This document shows, in pieces, positions 24,050 to 35,281 of a DNA stretch of 64,000 nucleotides (position 1 is its first letter; every line of letters begins with the position of its first letter). Made by a program: the position numbers and the translations under genes. Origin of the DNA: Micractinium sp. NFX-FRZ. Its lineage: Eukaryota; Chlorophyta; Trebouxiophyceae; Chlorellales; Chlorellaceae. Where the stretch lies: assembly GCA_029339195.1 (NCBI GenBank), contig JAPTJF010000100.1, positions 62,001-126,000 on the forward strand, given 5' to 3'. The notes beneath the pieces were generated by a model that ran no database searches, was not told the origin of the DNA, and was given only the letters and a program-made list of their open reading frames with translations.

Positions 24050-27000
24050 ATGGCGCAGCAACGCAGCATGGGCGGTGCGCTGGCCTGGCTCCTCACCAAT
24101 GCGTTCCTGCTGGGCGCAGCGACGCTAGCCATCAGCTTTGTGCCGGCGGCACGCGAAGCGGCGCCGCAGCTCGCCCTGCTGCACACACGTGCGCTGGAGG
24201 GCTGGGCGCTGGTGGCTCCCGGCGGCGAGTGGCACCCGGCTGCCTTTATCGAGCACAAGGGGCACCTGCTGGTGGAGGGCTTGCTGCTGGTGGTCATCTC
24301 GGCGCTGCTGCTGCAAGGCTCCACGCAGCCCAAGGGCGGCAAGGAGGACCGGCTGACGGAAAAGGTGGGTGCCAGCGGGTGGGTGGGTGGGTGGGTGTTG
24401 GAAGGTTGGGCCACAGGAAAGGTGGTGCACACGTGACAGGTGGCGGCTAGGGGGAGGCGCGGACAGACGAGGTGCGGTTGGTTGGTGGGTGGCTGGGTGG
24501 GTGCGGAAAGGAGTGGGGCGGCCGCTGGGAGGTGGGGTGGGCCTGCGAGAGCCGGCAAGGAGGTGCCGCTGGCAGGCAAGGCGGGTATGGCTGGGTGGGG
24601 GAGTGTATGGGAAAGGGTTTTCCCCCCTCTAGAAGCACATGTGAGCCGCTGGCAGACGAGTTGGATGTTGGGGGCGCATGCATGCATGCATCTTTGTCTG
24701 TTGTTGTGTGGGGTGAGTGTGCGTCTTACAGCGCATGCTGTGCGCGCTGGTTGCAGGAAATGGACGAGGCGCAACGCGCTCCACCACCCTACAGTCTCAC
24801 GCTTTAGTGTGAGCGCGGGGAGGTCCTTTCCCCAGCAATGATTTCTCACACTTTTGTTGGCTTCCGTTACCTGTCGCTTGTGCGCTGCTCGCAGGAGGTG
24901 GACGAGCTGTGCGAGGAGTGGGAGCCAGAGCCGCTGTACCCCTCCCTGCCCCCCGAGCAGCGCGACTGGAAGGAGCCGGTGATCAGCAGCCAAGTGGGGA
25001 CGCAGGTGCGCTGGGCGGACAGGAAGGCAGGAGGGCAGGAGGGCAGGCAGGCAGGTGCACTGCTCTGGCTTGCCGGCCCTGTCCTGCCAGCACACAGTTG
25101 TGCTGGTATGGATCGTCCAGCACGGTACAGTGCAGCTCATGGGCACAGCGCAATGGGAGGCCCCTCGCTGCGCACCGCTACCTCTCCCCACATTGCTGGG
25201 CTCACCCAGTGCTTGCATCAAGTGTTGTGCGGTGCCTGCTGCAGGTGGTGGTCAACGGCAAGCGGGCCCTCAACTTTGCATCGCTCAACTTCCTGGGTCT
25301 GGCGGGCCTGGAGGACGTGAGTGGGAGGGGAGTAGCAGGGGATGTCGGTTTGGCAGGGTGGGGATGGATGGGAAGCAATGGATGGCCCAAGCGGCTTGCT
25401 GGGGCTGGCGGGGCTGGCAGGATGTGGGTAGGGGGAGGGCAACAGGGGCCAGGCCCGGGTGGAGGCCGGAGTGAGGCAGGAGGTGTGTGCGGCCGCTGGC
25501 GCCACCGCTGTGCCTCTTGCGCCCTCTCACCCAGCTCTTCATTTCCCTCCCCTCCCACTTGACCCCGCCCCTCCCCTTCCTCACCTCCCCTCGCCTTGCC
25601 GCTGGCAGGTGCGCGACGCCTGCCGGGCCACCATCCACAAGTACGGGGTGGGCTCCTGCGGACCGCGCGGCTTCTACGGCACCATCGACGTCCACCTGCA
25701 GCTCGAGGTGTGTGAGGGTTGCGGGGCGGCGGGAGACACGGGAGAAGGCAGCATGTATCGGGGCGGGTGGCATGGGAGGTCGCAGGGTTTGATGGCAAAG
25801 TTGATGTGCACCTGCAGCTTGGATGGCTTGCCTCCCCACATGTGTGCCGCTGGGTGACTCTGGGCACCGTATTTGTGCCTCTCCTCTGCTTGTTGCCAAC
25901 GCTTCTCTCTCCTCCCACGTGCTGCTGCCCCGCAGGAGCGCCTGGCCCGGTTCATGGGCACAGAGGAGGCGATTCTGTATTCGTACGACCTGGCCACCCT
26001 GCCCTCCATCCTGCCCGCCTTTGCCTCCAAGAAGGACCTCATCATCTGCGACGAGGTGCGGCCGGGGTTTATACTTGTTTGTGGGATTGGTGGTGAGGTT
26101 GGGTTGGGTGGGCGTGTGATGGATGGGGTGGCGGCTGGGAGGACCCCATGGTGGGGAGCGGCCTTGTTGTAAGTGGCTCTGAAACCTTCGTTGCAGGGCG
26201 CCAACTGCACCCATCCAGATCGGCGCCGCCCTGCCGCGTGCCCGCGTGCTGCACCTCTGCCACAGTGTTGCAATTCACTGGCTGTCGCATGGCTGTCCCA
26301 CCTTGCTTGCAGGGCGTCAACTACGCCATCCAGAACGGCGCCAACCTGTCGCGCGCCCGCGTGCTCTACTTCAAGCACAACGACCCGGCAGACCTGGAGC
26401 GGCTGCTGAAGGCGCAGGAGGAGGCGGACAGGCGGCACAGGTGAATTGTGGTTGGGAAGACCTGGAGCGGCTGCCGACGGTGCAGGAGGATTCTGCCCGC
26501 AATGTAAATATAGCATTCTCTGTTCCCTGCCGCAGGAAGCCGCTGAACCGGCGCTTCATCGTGGTGGAGGGCATCTACGCCAACACCGGTGACCTGGCGC
26601 CGCTGGACCGCCTGCGCGAGCTCAAGGAGGTGTGGCGGGAGCATGCATGGGCTGAGCAGTGGGCGTGCAGGGAGGGCGGGTTACCACCAGGTGCACCAGA
26701 GTGTGCTGACCTGGCGCGGTTGGACACCTCTCAGCTCATCAAGGGGAGGGAAGCTTGGTTTGAGGTTGTGGAGGGGTGGGTCACAGTACACGCCACGCTG
26801 GCGCCGCTGGGCCACCTGCGCGAGCTCAAAGAGCTGGGGTGGGAGCAGCTTAGGGTGGGCGGGTGGGTTGGGTGGCATGGACCCCAGTTTGGAGCATCGT
26901 GGGATGGCAGGGCAGGACCTTGCGAGGCACGGCGTGCGCTCGTGTATCTAGCTTGCTTGCCTTGCATGCATGCTTGCTGTCCCGTGCATCTCCACTCCTG

Positions 27001-28889
27001 CTGACCTCCCATCTCGCCTCCACCACACCACCTCTCGACTGCAGCGCTACCGCTACCGCCTGGTGGTGGATGAGTCTGTGAGCCTGGGGGTGCTGGGGCG
27101 CACGGGGCGGGGCGCCGCCGAGCACTTCGGCTTTGCGGCCGACGACGTCGAAATCGTGGGGGGATCCATGAGTGAGTGCGCTGTGTGTGTCTGTCTTTTG
27201 CCACGCATGTGGCAGTCAGCTTGGGGTCGTTGGGCGTGGACACCTGTTGAGAGGTTGGGGAGGGGAGGGGAGGGCCAAGCCTGCTGCGTGGTTGGTGAGG
27301 CTGTGAGATGAGGAGGCATGAGAGAGTGCGGAGTGTAGATGTGGGCCTCCTGCCGCTGGCAAGATTGTGGGGACCTCCAACAGGGAGTGCGGAGGATGTG
27401 CGGAAATTGGGACTGGCGGGCGGGCGGGCGGGCGGGCACCCGGCGTGTGCTGGGCTGGGCGGCACATGCGGAAGCCTCAGAAACTCGCCGACTTGCTGCC
27501 CCATGCCCCATGCATGAGTACCATCGCTGGGCCCTGCGCCATGCTGCCTGCCTCCGCCAACCCCTGCCCCCTCCAGCATCAAGAACCCCACGTTCTGCCC
27601 CTGCCCCTACCCCCCACCTGCAGGCAACGCGCTGGGCGCCATTGGCGGCTTCTGCGCCGGCGACCGCGAGATGGTCGACCACCAGCGCCTCAGCGGCCTG
27701 GGCTACTGCTTCTCCGCCTCGCTGCCGCCCTTCCTGGCCACGGGTGCGGGGGGCTGCTGCTGCTGGTGTGGCCTGCACGTTGGCAAAGGGTGTGCTGGGT
27801 GGTCTGATGTCATGTTTTGCTGCCCTGCCTGGCAAGGATGCAGGATTGCGCCCTTGCTCGACTGCAGGGTCCACTCGTCTTCCGACCTCATCTCCGCCTG
27901 CCACACCGTCTGCCGTGCAGCCGGCGTGTGCGCCCTGGAACACCTTGAGAAGGAGGGGCCGCAGCTGATGGCTGCCCTGCGCCAGAATGCGGCCACCTTC
28001 CGCCGCCTGGCAGCCGGCATCCCCGGCCTGGCGGTGGTGGGAGGGGAGGAGGCCCAGGTCTCGCCCCTGGTGCACCTGGCACTCCACCCGGCGCCGCCGC
28101 CGGCAGAGGTGGGGCGGGACTGGGGCGCCGGGTGTGGCGGGTGCTGCAGCGTGGTTGTGGGCGGCAGGAGCGCTGTTTTGCGGGAGGTCTGCATGCTGCT
28201 GCCTGGGGGCTTTACGCATTCTCCATGGGGCTCCCCATCCCCGCACCCGTACCTCTCCCTCCACTCTCCACCCCTCTCCACCTTCGCCGCACCTTCCCTG
28301 TGCAGTACGACGCCGGCGACGCCCGGCTGCAGTGCCTGGTGCCTGAGTGCCTGTGCCCTCCGTGCTATCTCACCCACCCATCCGTTCCTCCTGCCCAACG
28401 TCTCTGCCTCCCCCACCCTGCAGTACGACGCCGGCGACGCCCGGCTGCAGCGCGTCGTGGACGAGTGCCTGGGGCGCGAGGGCGTGCTGCTGGCGCGGGC
28501 CCGCTACTCCAAGCTGGAGCGCATCCGACCCCCGCCCAGCATCAGGTGCGCATCCTGAAGGGGGGTGCACAACTACTGATTGGGTGAACAGCAGCACTGG
28601 GGAAAGAATTGGGGGGTTGGGCGGTTCCGAAACTGCCGCCCCGCCCAGCATCAGGCGTGTGTGGGAGGGGATTTGCACAACACCCAACAGGGCTGGAGGG
28701 GGAGACGGGTGCTGCTATACCTGGCATTCCAAGACCGCACGCTCTGCTGCTGACCGTGCCACCGCTCCCGCCCGCCTCCGACCACCGCCGCCGCCTTGCA
28801 GGGTGGCGGTGACGGCGCAGCACACCGAGGCGGAGCTTCAGAAGGCCGTGGCTGCTCTCAAGTCTGCCTGCAAGCGGGTGCTGTCTTAA
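24050..28889 (+). CDS. LCB1: Serine palmitoyltransferase subunit 1 (long-chain base protein LCB1)
   Basis: Twelve exons: 24050-24364, 24895-25005, 25245-25316, 25609-25707, 25936-26055, 26313-26440, 26536-26629, 27045-27171, 27624-27743, 27921-28108, 28424-28545 and 28802-28889; 1584 bp, 527 aa, all in phase. The protein starts with hydrophobic segments ([35 protein letters not shown]) that fit an ER membrane anchor. The type I/II PLP-fold (alpha-oxoamine synthase) core follows: [49 protein letters not shown] and [17 protein letters not shown]. The PLP-lysine position after the VGG segment is not a lysine, as expected for the regulatory LCB1 rather than catalytic LCB2. With LCB2 it condenses serine and palmitoyl-CoA, the first step of sphingolipid synthesis. 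Exon 11 has a decoy copy upstream at 28306. The gene is head to head with exportin-1. Confidence 0.95.
28306..28350 (+). repeat. Decoy copy of LCB1 exon 11 start with its acceptor
   Basis: GCAG|TACGACGCCGGCGAC and the following bases duplicate the start of the true exon at 28424. The copy decays after about 35 bp. Splicing to it and reading on would shift the frame, because the spacing is 118 bp. Confidence 0.9.
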
Positions 28890-29046
28890 TTTTTCTGACG
28901 GGAACAGGTCAACACTGGAGCGGCGTAGCTCGCCTGCCTGGGTGACGGCAGATGCACTTTAAACTCGACAGGCAGGCGCCGCTCTGGGCTGCAAGGGCCC
29001 ATGCCCCGGCCTGTCCCCATGCAATTGTCCACACTGCATCGGGTTT

Positions 29047-29051
29047 TGTAA
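29047..29051 (+). terminator. TGTAA poly(A) motif for LCB1
   Basis: TGTAA lies 158 bp after the LCB1 stop codon, in a locally AT-richer stretch (GGGTTTTGTAAGAG), as expected for a chlorophyte polyadenylation element. Confidence 0.55.
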
Positions 29052-29259
29052 GAGAACGAGAGCCACCATGACTGAGTACGCAGGAGGAAGCGAGGAGTGT
29101 GTTAGCTAATGCACGAAGCGAGCCGCATGCAAGGCATGCATGGATCAGCCCGCCTGACGGGGCGGCGCATGGGCAACCTTGGACCTCGATTGAAGCGAGG
29201 GGTGGACCCACTCATCACCACACTTTCTCCGCTCCTCTTCCCTCACTCCCACTCCCACA

Positions 29260-31051
29260 ATGGCGTTGCCTCGCCTCGCGATGCTGCTGGCGCTGGTGCT
29301 GCTGCTGGCAGCTGCCGCCCCACTGCCTGGCTGCGCCCGCAGCCTGCCCGGCCGTCAGCTGCAGCAGGCCGCAGCCCCAGACTCCTCAGTCACAGAACCT
29401 GCTGAAACTGAGGCCCGCCCAGTCTACGGCTCAGCTGTGGGCCCCGCGCCTGGCGCGGAGAGCACCTCTGGCCCGGATCTGACCTCGCCCTACCGCCTGG
29501 CAGACGTGGGGAGCGGCACAGCAGGGGAGGTAGCAGCCGCCATTGACGCCGGAGACGCCGCCCGCTTTGCCGCCGCCGCGGCCGCCGCAGGACCGGAGGC
29601 CGCAGGGCGTGCCGTGACAGAGGCAGTGCGGCAGGGGCAGGGCGCCCTGGTGGCAGGCCTGGTGAACAATGCCACTGACAACCCCGCCGCTGCTGACGCG
29701 TTCCTAACGGTGATGAGGGGGAGGCCAGCGGGGTGGGGCTTGGGGTTGCGTTCAGCTGCGGCAGAGGTCGGCAGCTGGGGGAGGCGTGGCCGGAACCTGC
29801 ACCTCTTGTTCCCTGACCAGCTGAGAGCACATCTGTCCATTGCTGCCGCTGCAGGGCCTGTGGCCCGCCTTCTGCCTGGACCCGCCGGCCGCCTCCCAGG
29901 CGGTTGCCGCCGCCCTGGCGGCAGGCGGAGCCGCGGCAGACGCTGCTGCCGAGGCCACGGTCACCGCCTCCCGCCAGTGCTGCGCTGCCACCCTGCTCAC
30001 CCTGTCACGTGAGTCGGCCTGCCAGGGTGTTGAGGTTCTGGCAGCAGTCGGGAACGGAGCAGCGGTGCCGAGACGTTAGGAATGCCACACTGGCAGGTTC
30101 CTGCCATGCTGCTGCGTTCCCGCCGCCCCTGCCTCTCATTCCTTGCACATCCTGACAGCACCTGCGCTCACATCAACGCTGTCCTCCATCCATTCCGCTC
30201 CCCTTGCTCCCACCCAATCTTACTATTCTTACTGCCTGGCCCTCCTGTTTGAGCATTGGCCGCCAGCACCAACCGACAGCCCCAGACGCACTCCTCCCCG
30301 CCTCCCTTCTTGTCCCCTCCTCATTCCCACAAGCGGCTGCCGGGCCGGCGCCGGCAGTGCACCCTGCCACCCGCGCCCGCCCTGCCAGACCAGACCAGGC
30401 TCCCTCCCTTCCTTCCCAACCCTCCTGCCCTCCTCACTGCTGTCTGCCCGCCGCAGAGGCTGCCGCCGCCGACGGCAGCTTTACCGGCGCCCTGTCTGAC
30501 CAGCTCAAGGTGGCCGGCCTGGTGCTGCCTGAGTGCGCCACCCCGCCCCAGCTGGCGCAGCAGATGGGAATCACCGACACGTCAGCAACGGTGAGAAGAG
30601 CAGTTGTTGTGGACCCCATCAACTGCTTACATGTACTGTCCATAGCATCTCTCACTGACCGGTCTAGCTGGGCTGTCCCATGACATATGTACTGACTATT
30701 CACTGGTAGTGGGGGAGCAGCTGTGCAGGTCTGGGCTGGCAACAGTGCCACCTCTGCCTCCGTCAGCACACACTGCTGGTTGGCCCTGCGCACCCGCCTG
30801 CCTGATAAGCCCCACCCACCCCCTTCCAGCCCCCTCCCGCTGCGCAGGCAACCGCCGCGCCTGGCGCCTCCCCCACCGTCACCCCCGCCGCCACCTCTGT
30901 GGGTGCCCTGGCTCTGGGTGTGGCACCGGTTGCAGAGGCGCCCGCAGGATCGGTGGCAGACCCCAGTTTGGCCATCGGACCAGCAGCAGACCCCAGCAAA
31001 GCGCTGGCCGCTCCCGAGTACTCGGCTTCTGGGCACAGCACACAGCCCTGA
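29260..31051 (+). CDS. Secreted Ala-rich cysteine protein (family member A), unknown function
   Basis: Four exons, 29260-29709, 29855-30008, 30457-30590 and 30830-31051, give 319 aa in phase. The first 26 residues form a clear signal peptide (AMLLALVLLLAAAAPLPGCA) followed at once by GRQLQQ. Then come a Thr/Pro region, an Ala-rich helical stretch and one Cys module (AFCLDPPAASQAVAAALAAG ... SRQCCAATLLTLS). After that comes LVLPECATPPQL and an Ala/Pro-rich tail. The order C-x-x-P-x-A-A-S ... C-C ... L-P-x-C matches the genes at 31855, 52195 and 55739, so this is the most divergent member. The last acceptor could instead be at 30845 (after TGCGCAG). I know no named family; secretion or wall location is inferred from the signal peptide. 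Confidence 0.75.
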
Positions 31052-31854
31052 GCTGGGCAGGCGGCGGTGCCACGTGGCATGCACTATGCAGCACGGGCAC
31101 TGCACAGGCCTGCTGCCTGCTTGAGTGGGGCCTCAGATGGAGTGATCTGCAAGAGTCAGCCCCGCCGGGGTTCCTCCCGCGCCACGCCGGCTCCATCGCC
31201 CTTCAACCTTGCACACCCGATGCGTTCTAGCGTTGCTGTTAACCCGCCTGCTCCACACCTGCACTGCACTTCAACAGACGCTGTTGGCTTGCCTGCCTGC
31301 CTCCCTGCCCGTCTGGTTGCCTGCCTGCACGAGCACCGTGACTTGATCGACACACACCAGAAGGTTTGGCGAGCGCATGCCTCAACTTGCCCAGACACCT
31401 GTTCCTGCCCATCCAGAGTGCACGCCTGAGATCATGCCACCTTGAATACACCGATAGGGTTAGTACACCTTGCAGTCATCTGAGTGCACAAACTGTAGTC
31501 AGGTGTTTTTACACAGCACGTTGCAAGCAGGCATTCACAATGGGGATGGGGAGCGGCGGTGTACACGAGGGTGCTGCTGACAAGGGTGCAAGGGGGTCAA
31601 AATCGTGGGGCGGGGCATTGCTATACACACCCCGCCGGGCGGGTGGCTTCAGAGATCAGGAGGAATCATGGGCCAGGGGTGCAGCGCTGGCGCCGGGCAG
31701 GGCGGCGAATCATATGAGGGTTGCCTTTAGAAGAGGGGTCACACACAATTGAGTTGGGAGGCATCGTCAGGAGGGATCGTTGCTGTGCATGATGAGTCGG
31801 AAGCTGGCCGAGGGGTGTTGCTGGCATGTTGGGTTGCTTGAGGGACGAGATTCC
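31052..31854. other. Convergent intergenic region, no gene seen
   Basis: It separates the 3' ends of two secreted-protein genes of the same family and should contain both 3' UTRs. Short CTGC/TGCC-rich stretches occur near 31285-31330. No open frame here resembles a protein. Confidence 0.5.
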
Positions 31855-34422
31855 TCACTTGCCGCCGGTGCCAGTGCCGGTGCCAGTGCCAGAGCCGGAG
31901 CCGGAGCCGGAGCCGCTGCTGCCGCCGCCAGTCCCGGACCCAGTGCCAGTGCCAGTGCCGGTGCCGGTGCCGGTGGGGGCAGGGGCGGGAGCAGGGGAGG
32001 GCGTGGCAGCGGTAGGGGTCATGGGGGCGGGGGCAGGGGTGGTTGGGGGGCCGGCGGGGGTGGCGGCTCCGCCCTGGACCTGCATGCATGGAACCACAGC
32101 AGGTGCAGCAGGCACAATTGTGGGTAACGAGCAGGGCGGGCGGCTTCTGCGGCCCAACAAAAGCCATTCAGTGAGAGGCCTCAGAAGAAGTGCCGAGCCC
32201 CTGGCTGTGTGCGGGCCGGCAGGCCCCGCTCTAGTGCCCGCACTGGCACATGTCGGAAAACCGGCGGGCTGCCCCACCCACCCACCTGCACGGAAGCAGA
32301 GGTGAAGGCCTGGGTCAGGGGGGCGGCCTGGGCCTGCACAATGGTGATGAAGCACTGGGGGACTGGGGCGACCTTGGCAGCTGCAGGGCAGGGGAGGGGG
32401 GAGTGGAGGGGCAGGAGGTGGGCACGATGCTTGCTTGCGTGGCAAGCTGCATGCAGGCGGCTGGCCGCTCAGGTGAGCCCAGCTGCCACAGACGGGACAC
32501 ACCGCATCTGCCAGCTGTTCCACCACACTGAGCAAGCCTGCCCTGAGCACTGTGCGTGTTCCATCCACATCCCGCGCCCACCCTCCCCCTTGCAGACCTG
32601 CCAGGGCCTGGGCAAAGGCGGTGGCAAAGTTGCTGCCCGCAGACGCGGAGCTGGAGGCGGCTGCAAAGCGAGGGAGCGCAGGAGGAGGGGCAGGGGGAGG
32701 ACGGTAAGCGGGTCGAGTGAGTCGGGTTGCATGCCGCCAGTGATCTACGGCAGATGGTGAAGCGTAGAAACAGCAGCAAGCACCGGCAGCCGCCCGGCAG
32801 GCCTGCCTACCGTGGCCCCCCTCCGCCTGCCTCGCCCCACCCTCACACCCAACCACTCACCGACCACGGCCTGTGCGGCGGCCTGGCAGCAGTTGTCCCA
32901 CGCCTGGCTGACGGCGGTGGCGGTGGCGGTGGCCACGGCAGAGGAGCCTCCAGAGCTGGCCGTGGCGGTGGCGCGGGCGATGACCTGGCCGGCGGCCTGC
33001 GGGTTGGTGCAGATGGCCTGGGCCAGACCCTGCAGAGGAGGGCAGAGCGGGGCGAAGGGGGAGGGGAGGGGAGGCAGGGTTGACGGGAGAATGGATCGGG
33101 AAGGAAGGGGAGGAGGGGACAGCCAGGGATCAAGGCGCACAATGTGAGGGAAGCCTGCCAGGGCTCCTGGTCTTAGGCTGCTCCTGGTCTTGGGCTGCTC
33201 CTGGTATTAGGCTGCTCCTGGTCTTAGGCTGGGACCTCGCAGGTGCTGCTGGGGTGAAGTGCCCCGGACCCCCTGTGCCTGCCCAGCTCCCCCGGGCACA
33301 CGCATTGTTGGGTGCCCCAAAAATTGACCCCGCGGGCCCCTTTCACCCTGCACGCCCCTGCACCCTGTTGCGCTGCTCGTCTTGCTGCGGCGGAAGCTGC
33401 AACAATGGCACCCAACAGGGTCCAGCAGTCCACCGAAGAGGGCAGCCTGGAGCCCCGCCTCATGCCCCCCTCCCTTGCTCACCGTAGTGAAGGCCTGCAC
33501 AATCACGGCGGTGGCGGATGCCCGGGAGACGATGTCCACCAGCTGCTGTCCCAGGTTGGAGGTGATGGCGGTGGCGATGGCGGTGGCGGAAGCCGCGGCC
33601 CCTGCAAGTGATGCGCACAATGAAACAATTATTGGGTGGCGGTGGGTGCTCAGATGGGGTGACAGCCAATGGCCGTGGTTCAAGCCTGGCACCTGCTGTG
33701 CCCGGTGCACTGTTGGGCTTTGCTGGATTGGGAGGGAGAGCAGCAGGCGGGAAACAGGTGGACAAGGGTTGAGGCACACAACCTAGCATCCAGGGAGGCG
33801 TGCAGGCATGGCGACCGCCAGCTGCACAGCTTGCAACTGCTCTTCAGCAGTGCTCCCTCGCTCCCCTCACCCGCACTGGTGACGGCAGAGGTGAAGGCCT
33901 GAGCATCAGCCGAGGCGACAGCGCTGCTGATGGCCTGCGCGCCGCCACCGCCACCGCCAGCGGGGGCAGGGCTGGTGCCGGCGGGGGTGGGAGTGGAGGG
34001 TGCAGCGGTGGTTCGGGCGCCGGTGGTGGTGGTCTCGGCGGTGGGCGCCATCTGCTGCAGCCTGCGGTTGGGCAGGGCGCCTGCGAGGTTGGGAGGGGGG
34101 GAGGAGGGTTGCCGGGGGGCAGGGGTGGGAAGGGGGAGAGGTTGGTTGGGGGAAAGAGGCTGTAAACAATAGGTCACGAAGTGCCCGAGGCCAAGGGGAA
34201 GGTCACACAGCGGGAGCTGGGAGGGCATCAGGGAAGCTTGCCGGAAGTCGGCAGGGAAGCTGACGCACACAGCAGCACCCGCCAACCTTGGCCGCACCGC
34301 CCCATCTGCTGCTGCATTGCCCCAACCACGCGCTCTCTCTGCGCCTGAATGCGCTTGGGCAGCCCACCTGATGCGGCTACGGCGCCGAGCACCAGCACGA
34401 GGAGGAGCGACGAGCGGGCCAT
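31855..34422 (-). CDS. Secreted Ala-rich cysteine protein (family member B) with Gly/Thr/Ser tail
   Basis: Seven exons: 34422-34368, 34080-33871, 33601-33483, 33029-32861, 32660-32598, 32380-32286 and 32079-31855; 936 bp, 311 aa. The signal peptide is MARSSLLLVLVLGAVAASG, followed by PNRRLQQ. The Cys module is QAICTNPQAAGQVIARA ... WDNCCQAAAQAVV, carried on a 169-bp exon of phase 0 to 1, the same size and phase as two Cys-module exons of the gene at 55739. VPQCF follows, matching the L-P-x-Q-C-x-P block of the relatives. The protein ends in alternating Gly-Thr and Gly-Ser dipeptides (GSGSGSGTGTGTGTGGK) encoded by a GGTGCC-like microsatellite. A fibrous extracellular product is a guess from composition only. 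Confidence 0.78.
33163..33232. repeat. 18-bp tandem repeat, about four units, in an intron
   Basis: Unit GCTCCTGGTCTTAGGCTG, four copies with one or two changes each, in the intron 33482-33030 of secreted family member B. Confidence 0.9.
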
Positions 34423-35281
34423 GGTGGCTGCCGGTTTCGGGTTGCAGTCGGAAAGCCGGCCTTGGACTGTGGTGCAGGAAGGCGCAGGTAGCGACTAACT
34501 GAGACACAAACCGCGGTACACCGGTCAAGCACAACAAGCAGCTCGCCGGTCTGTGCCAAATCACCAAGTGCCCCCTGGACTTCCAGTGCTTTCCACCTGC
34601 AAATGTTTGTCAGACTCGGCTGAAACACGCCAGCCTCGTTGCAGCTTCACATGACTGTACCCTCTCAGATAGACAGAGTCGATGAGCGGAGGTGGTAAGG
34701 CTATTGACTGCCGCGGGACGCACGCAGGCAAGGGAGATGTGCTGAAAGAAGAGGGTAAGAGCTGGGCAACTGCGGCACAGCTCTTATAGCGAGAAAGCAC
34801 TCTGGAGTGGCTGATTTGACTGGGGCGGATATATTTGGTAACACATGGAAAACGGATAACAGAAGGGAGTCGAAAGCGCATCTTGAAACTCCGCACTGAC
34901 GGCGGCATGGCAGGCAAGGGAGTGTGACAAAAGAAGAGGTAGCAGCGGGGCGACGGTGGTGAGAGGTCTACAGCGTGGTGCAACCCTGTGTGGTGCTTTT
35001 GAGCTAAGCTGGGGCGGTGTGGTAACAAAGGGGGATGGAAATGGGGGCAGTGACGGACAGTAAAATGGCATCTTGGGGTTGGGAGCGCACACACGAGACT
35101 GCACGATGTGCGCGCCGCTCAAAACAGAAGGTGGTGACAGGGTGGGGACAGCTTGAGGCAGGTGGTAAAGGAAGGGTAGGGTCAGGCAGAAAGGGCGGCA
35201 GGCAGGGCAGCAAGAATGCACGTTATTTGGTAGTAGAGAACTGAGGTGGATGTTGGCTCACTCAGGATGGTGGGTGTGAGC
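34423..35281. repeat. Intergenic region with diverged tandem repeat of about 180 bp
   Basis: The stretch from about 34727 (GCAAGGGAGATGTGCTGAAA) recurs near 34914 (GCAAGGGAGTGTGACAAAAG). The following CTGGGGCGG ... GGTAACA ... GCATCTTG blocks recur at similar spacing, around 34822-34885 and 35010-35075. Identity is roughly 60-70% by eye. No coding sequence is seen. The promoter of secreted member B and the 3' UTR of the membrane protein gene must lie here. Confidence 0.5.

Noticed and set aside
23707..24061. Minus-strand open frames over the LCB1 first exon and upstream
   Set aside because: Antisense of the LCB1 5' region; no protein similarity, and divergent transcription from 23439 explains the region.
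27416..27438. GGGC/GGCG tandem words as a regulatory or CRISPR-like repeat
   Set aside because: A simple (GCGG)n slippage tract in an LCB1 intron; no spacers, no unit longer than 4 bp.
35004..35221. Minus-strand frames rich in Pro/Leu/Phe upstream of secreted member B
   Set aside because: They fall in a diverged noncoding tandem repeat and change composition between repeat copies as noncoding sequence would.
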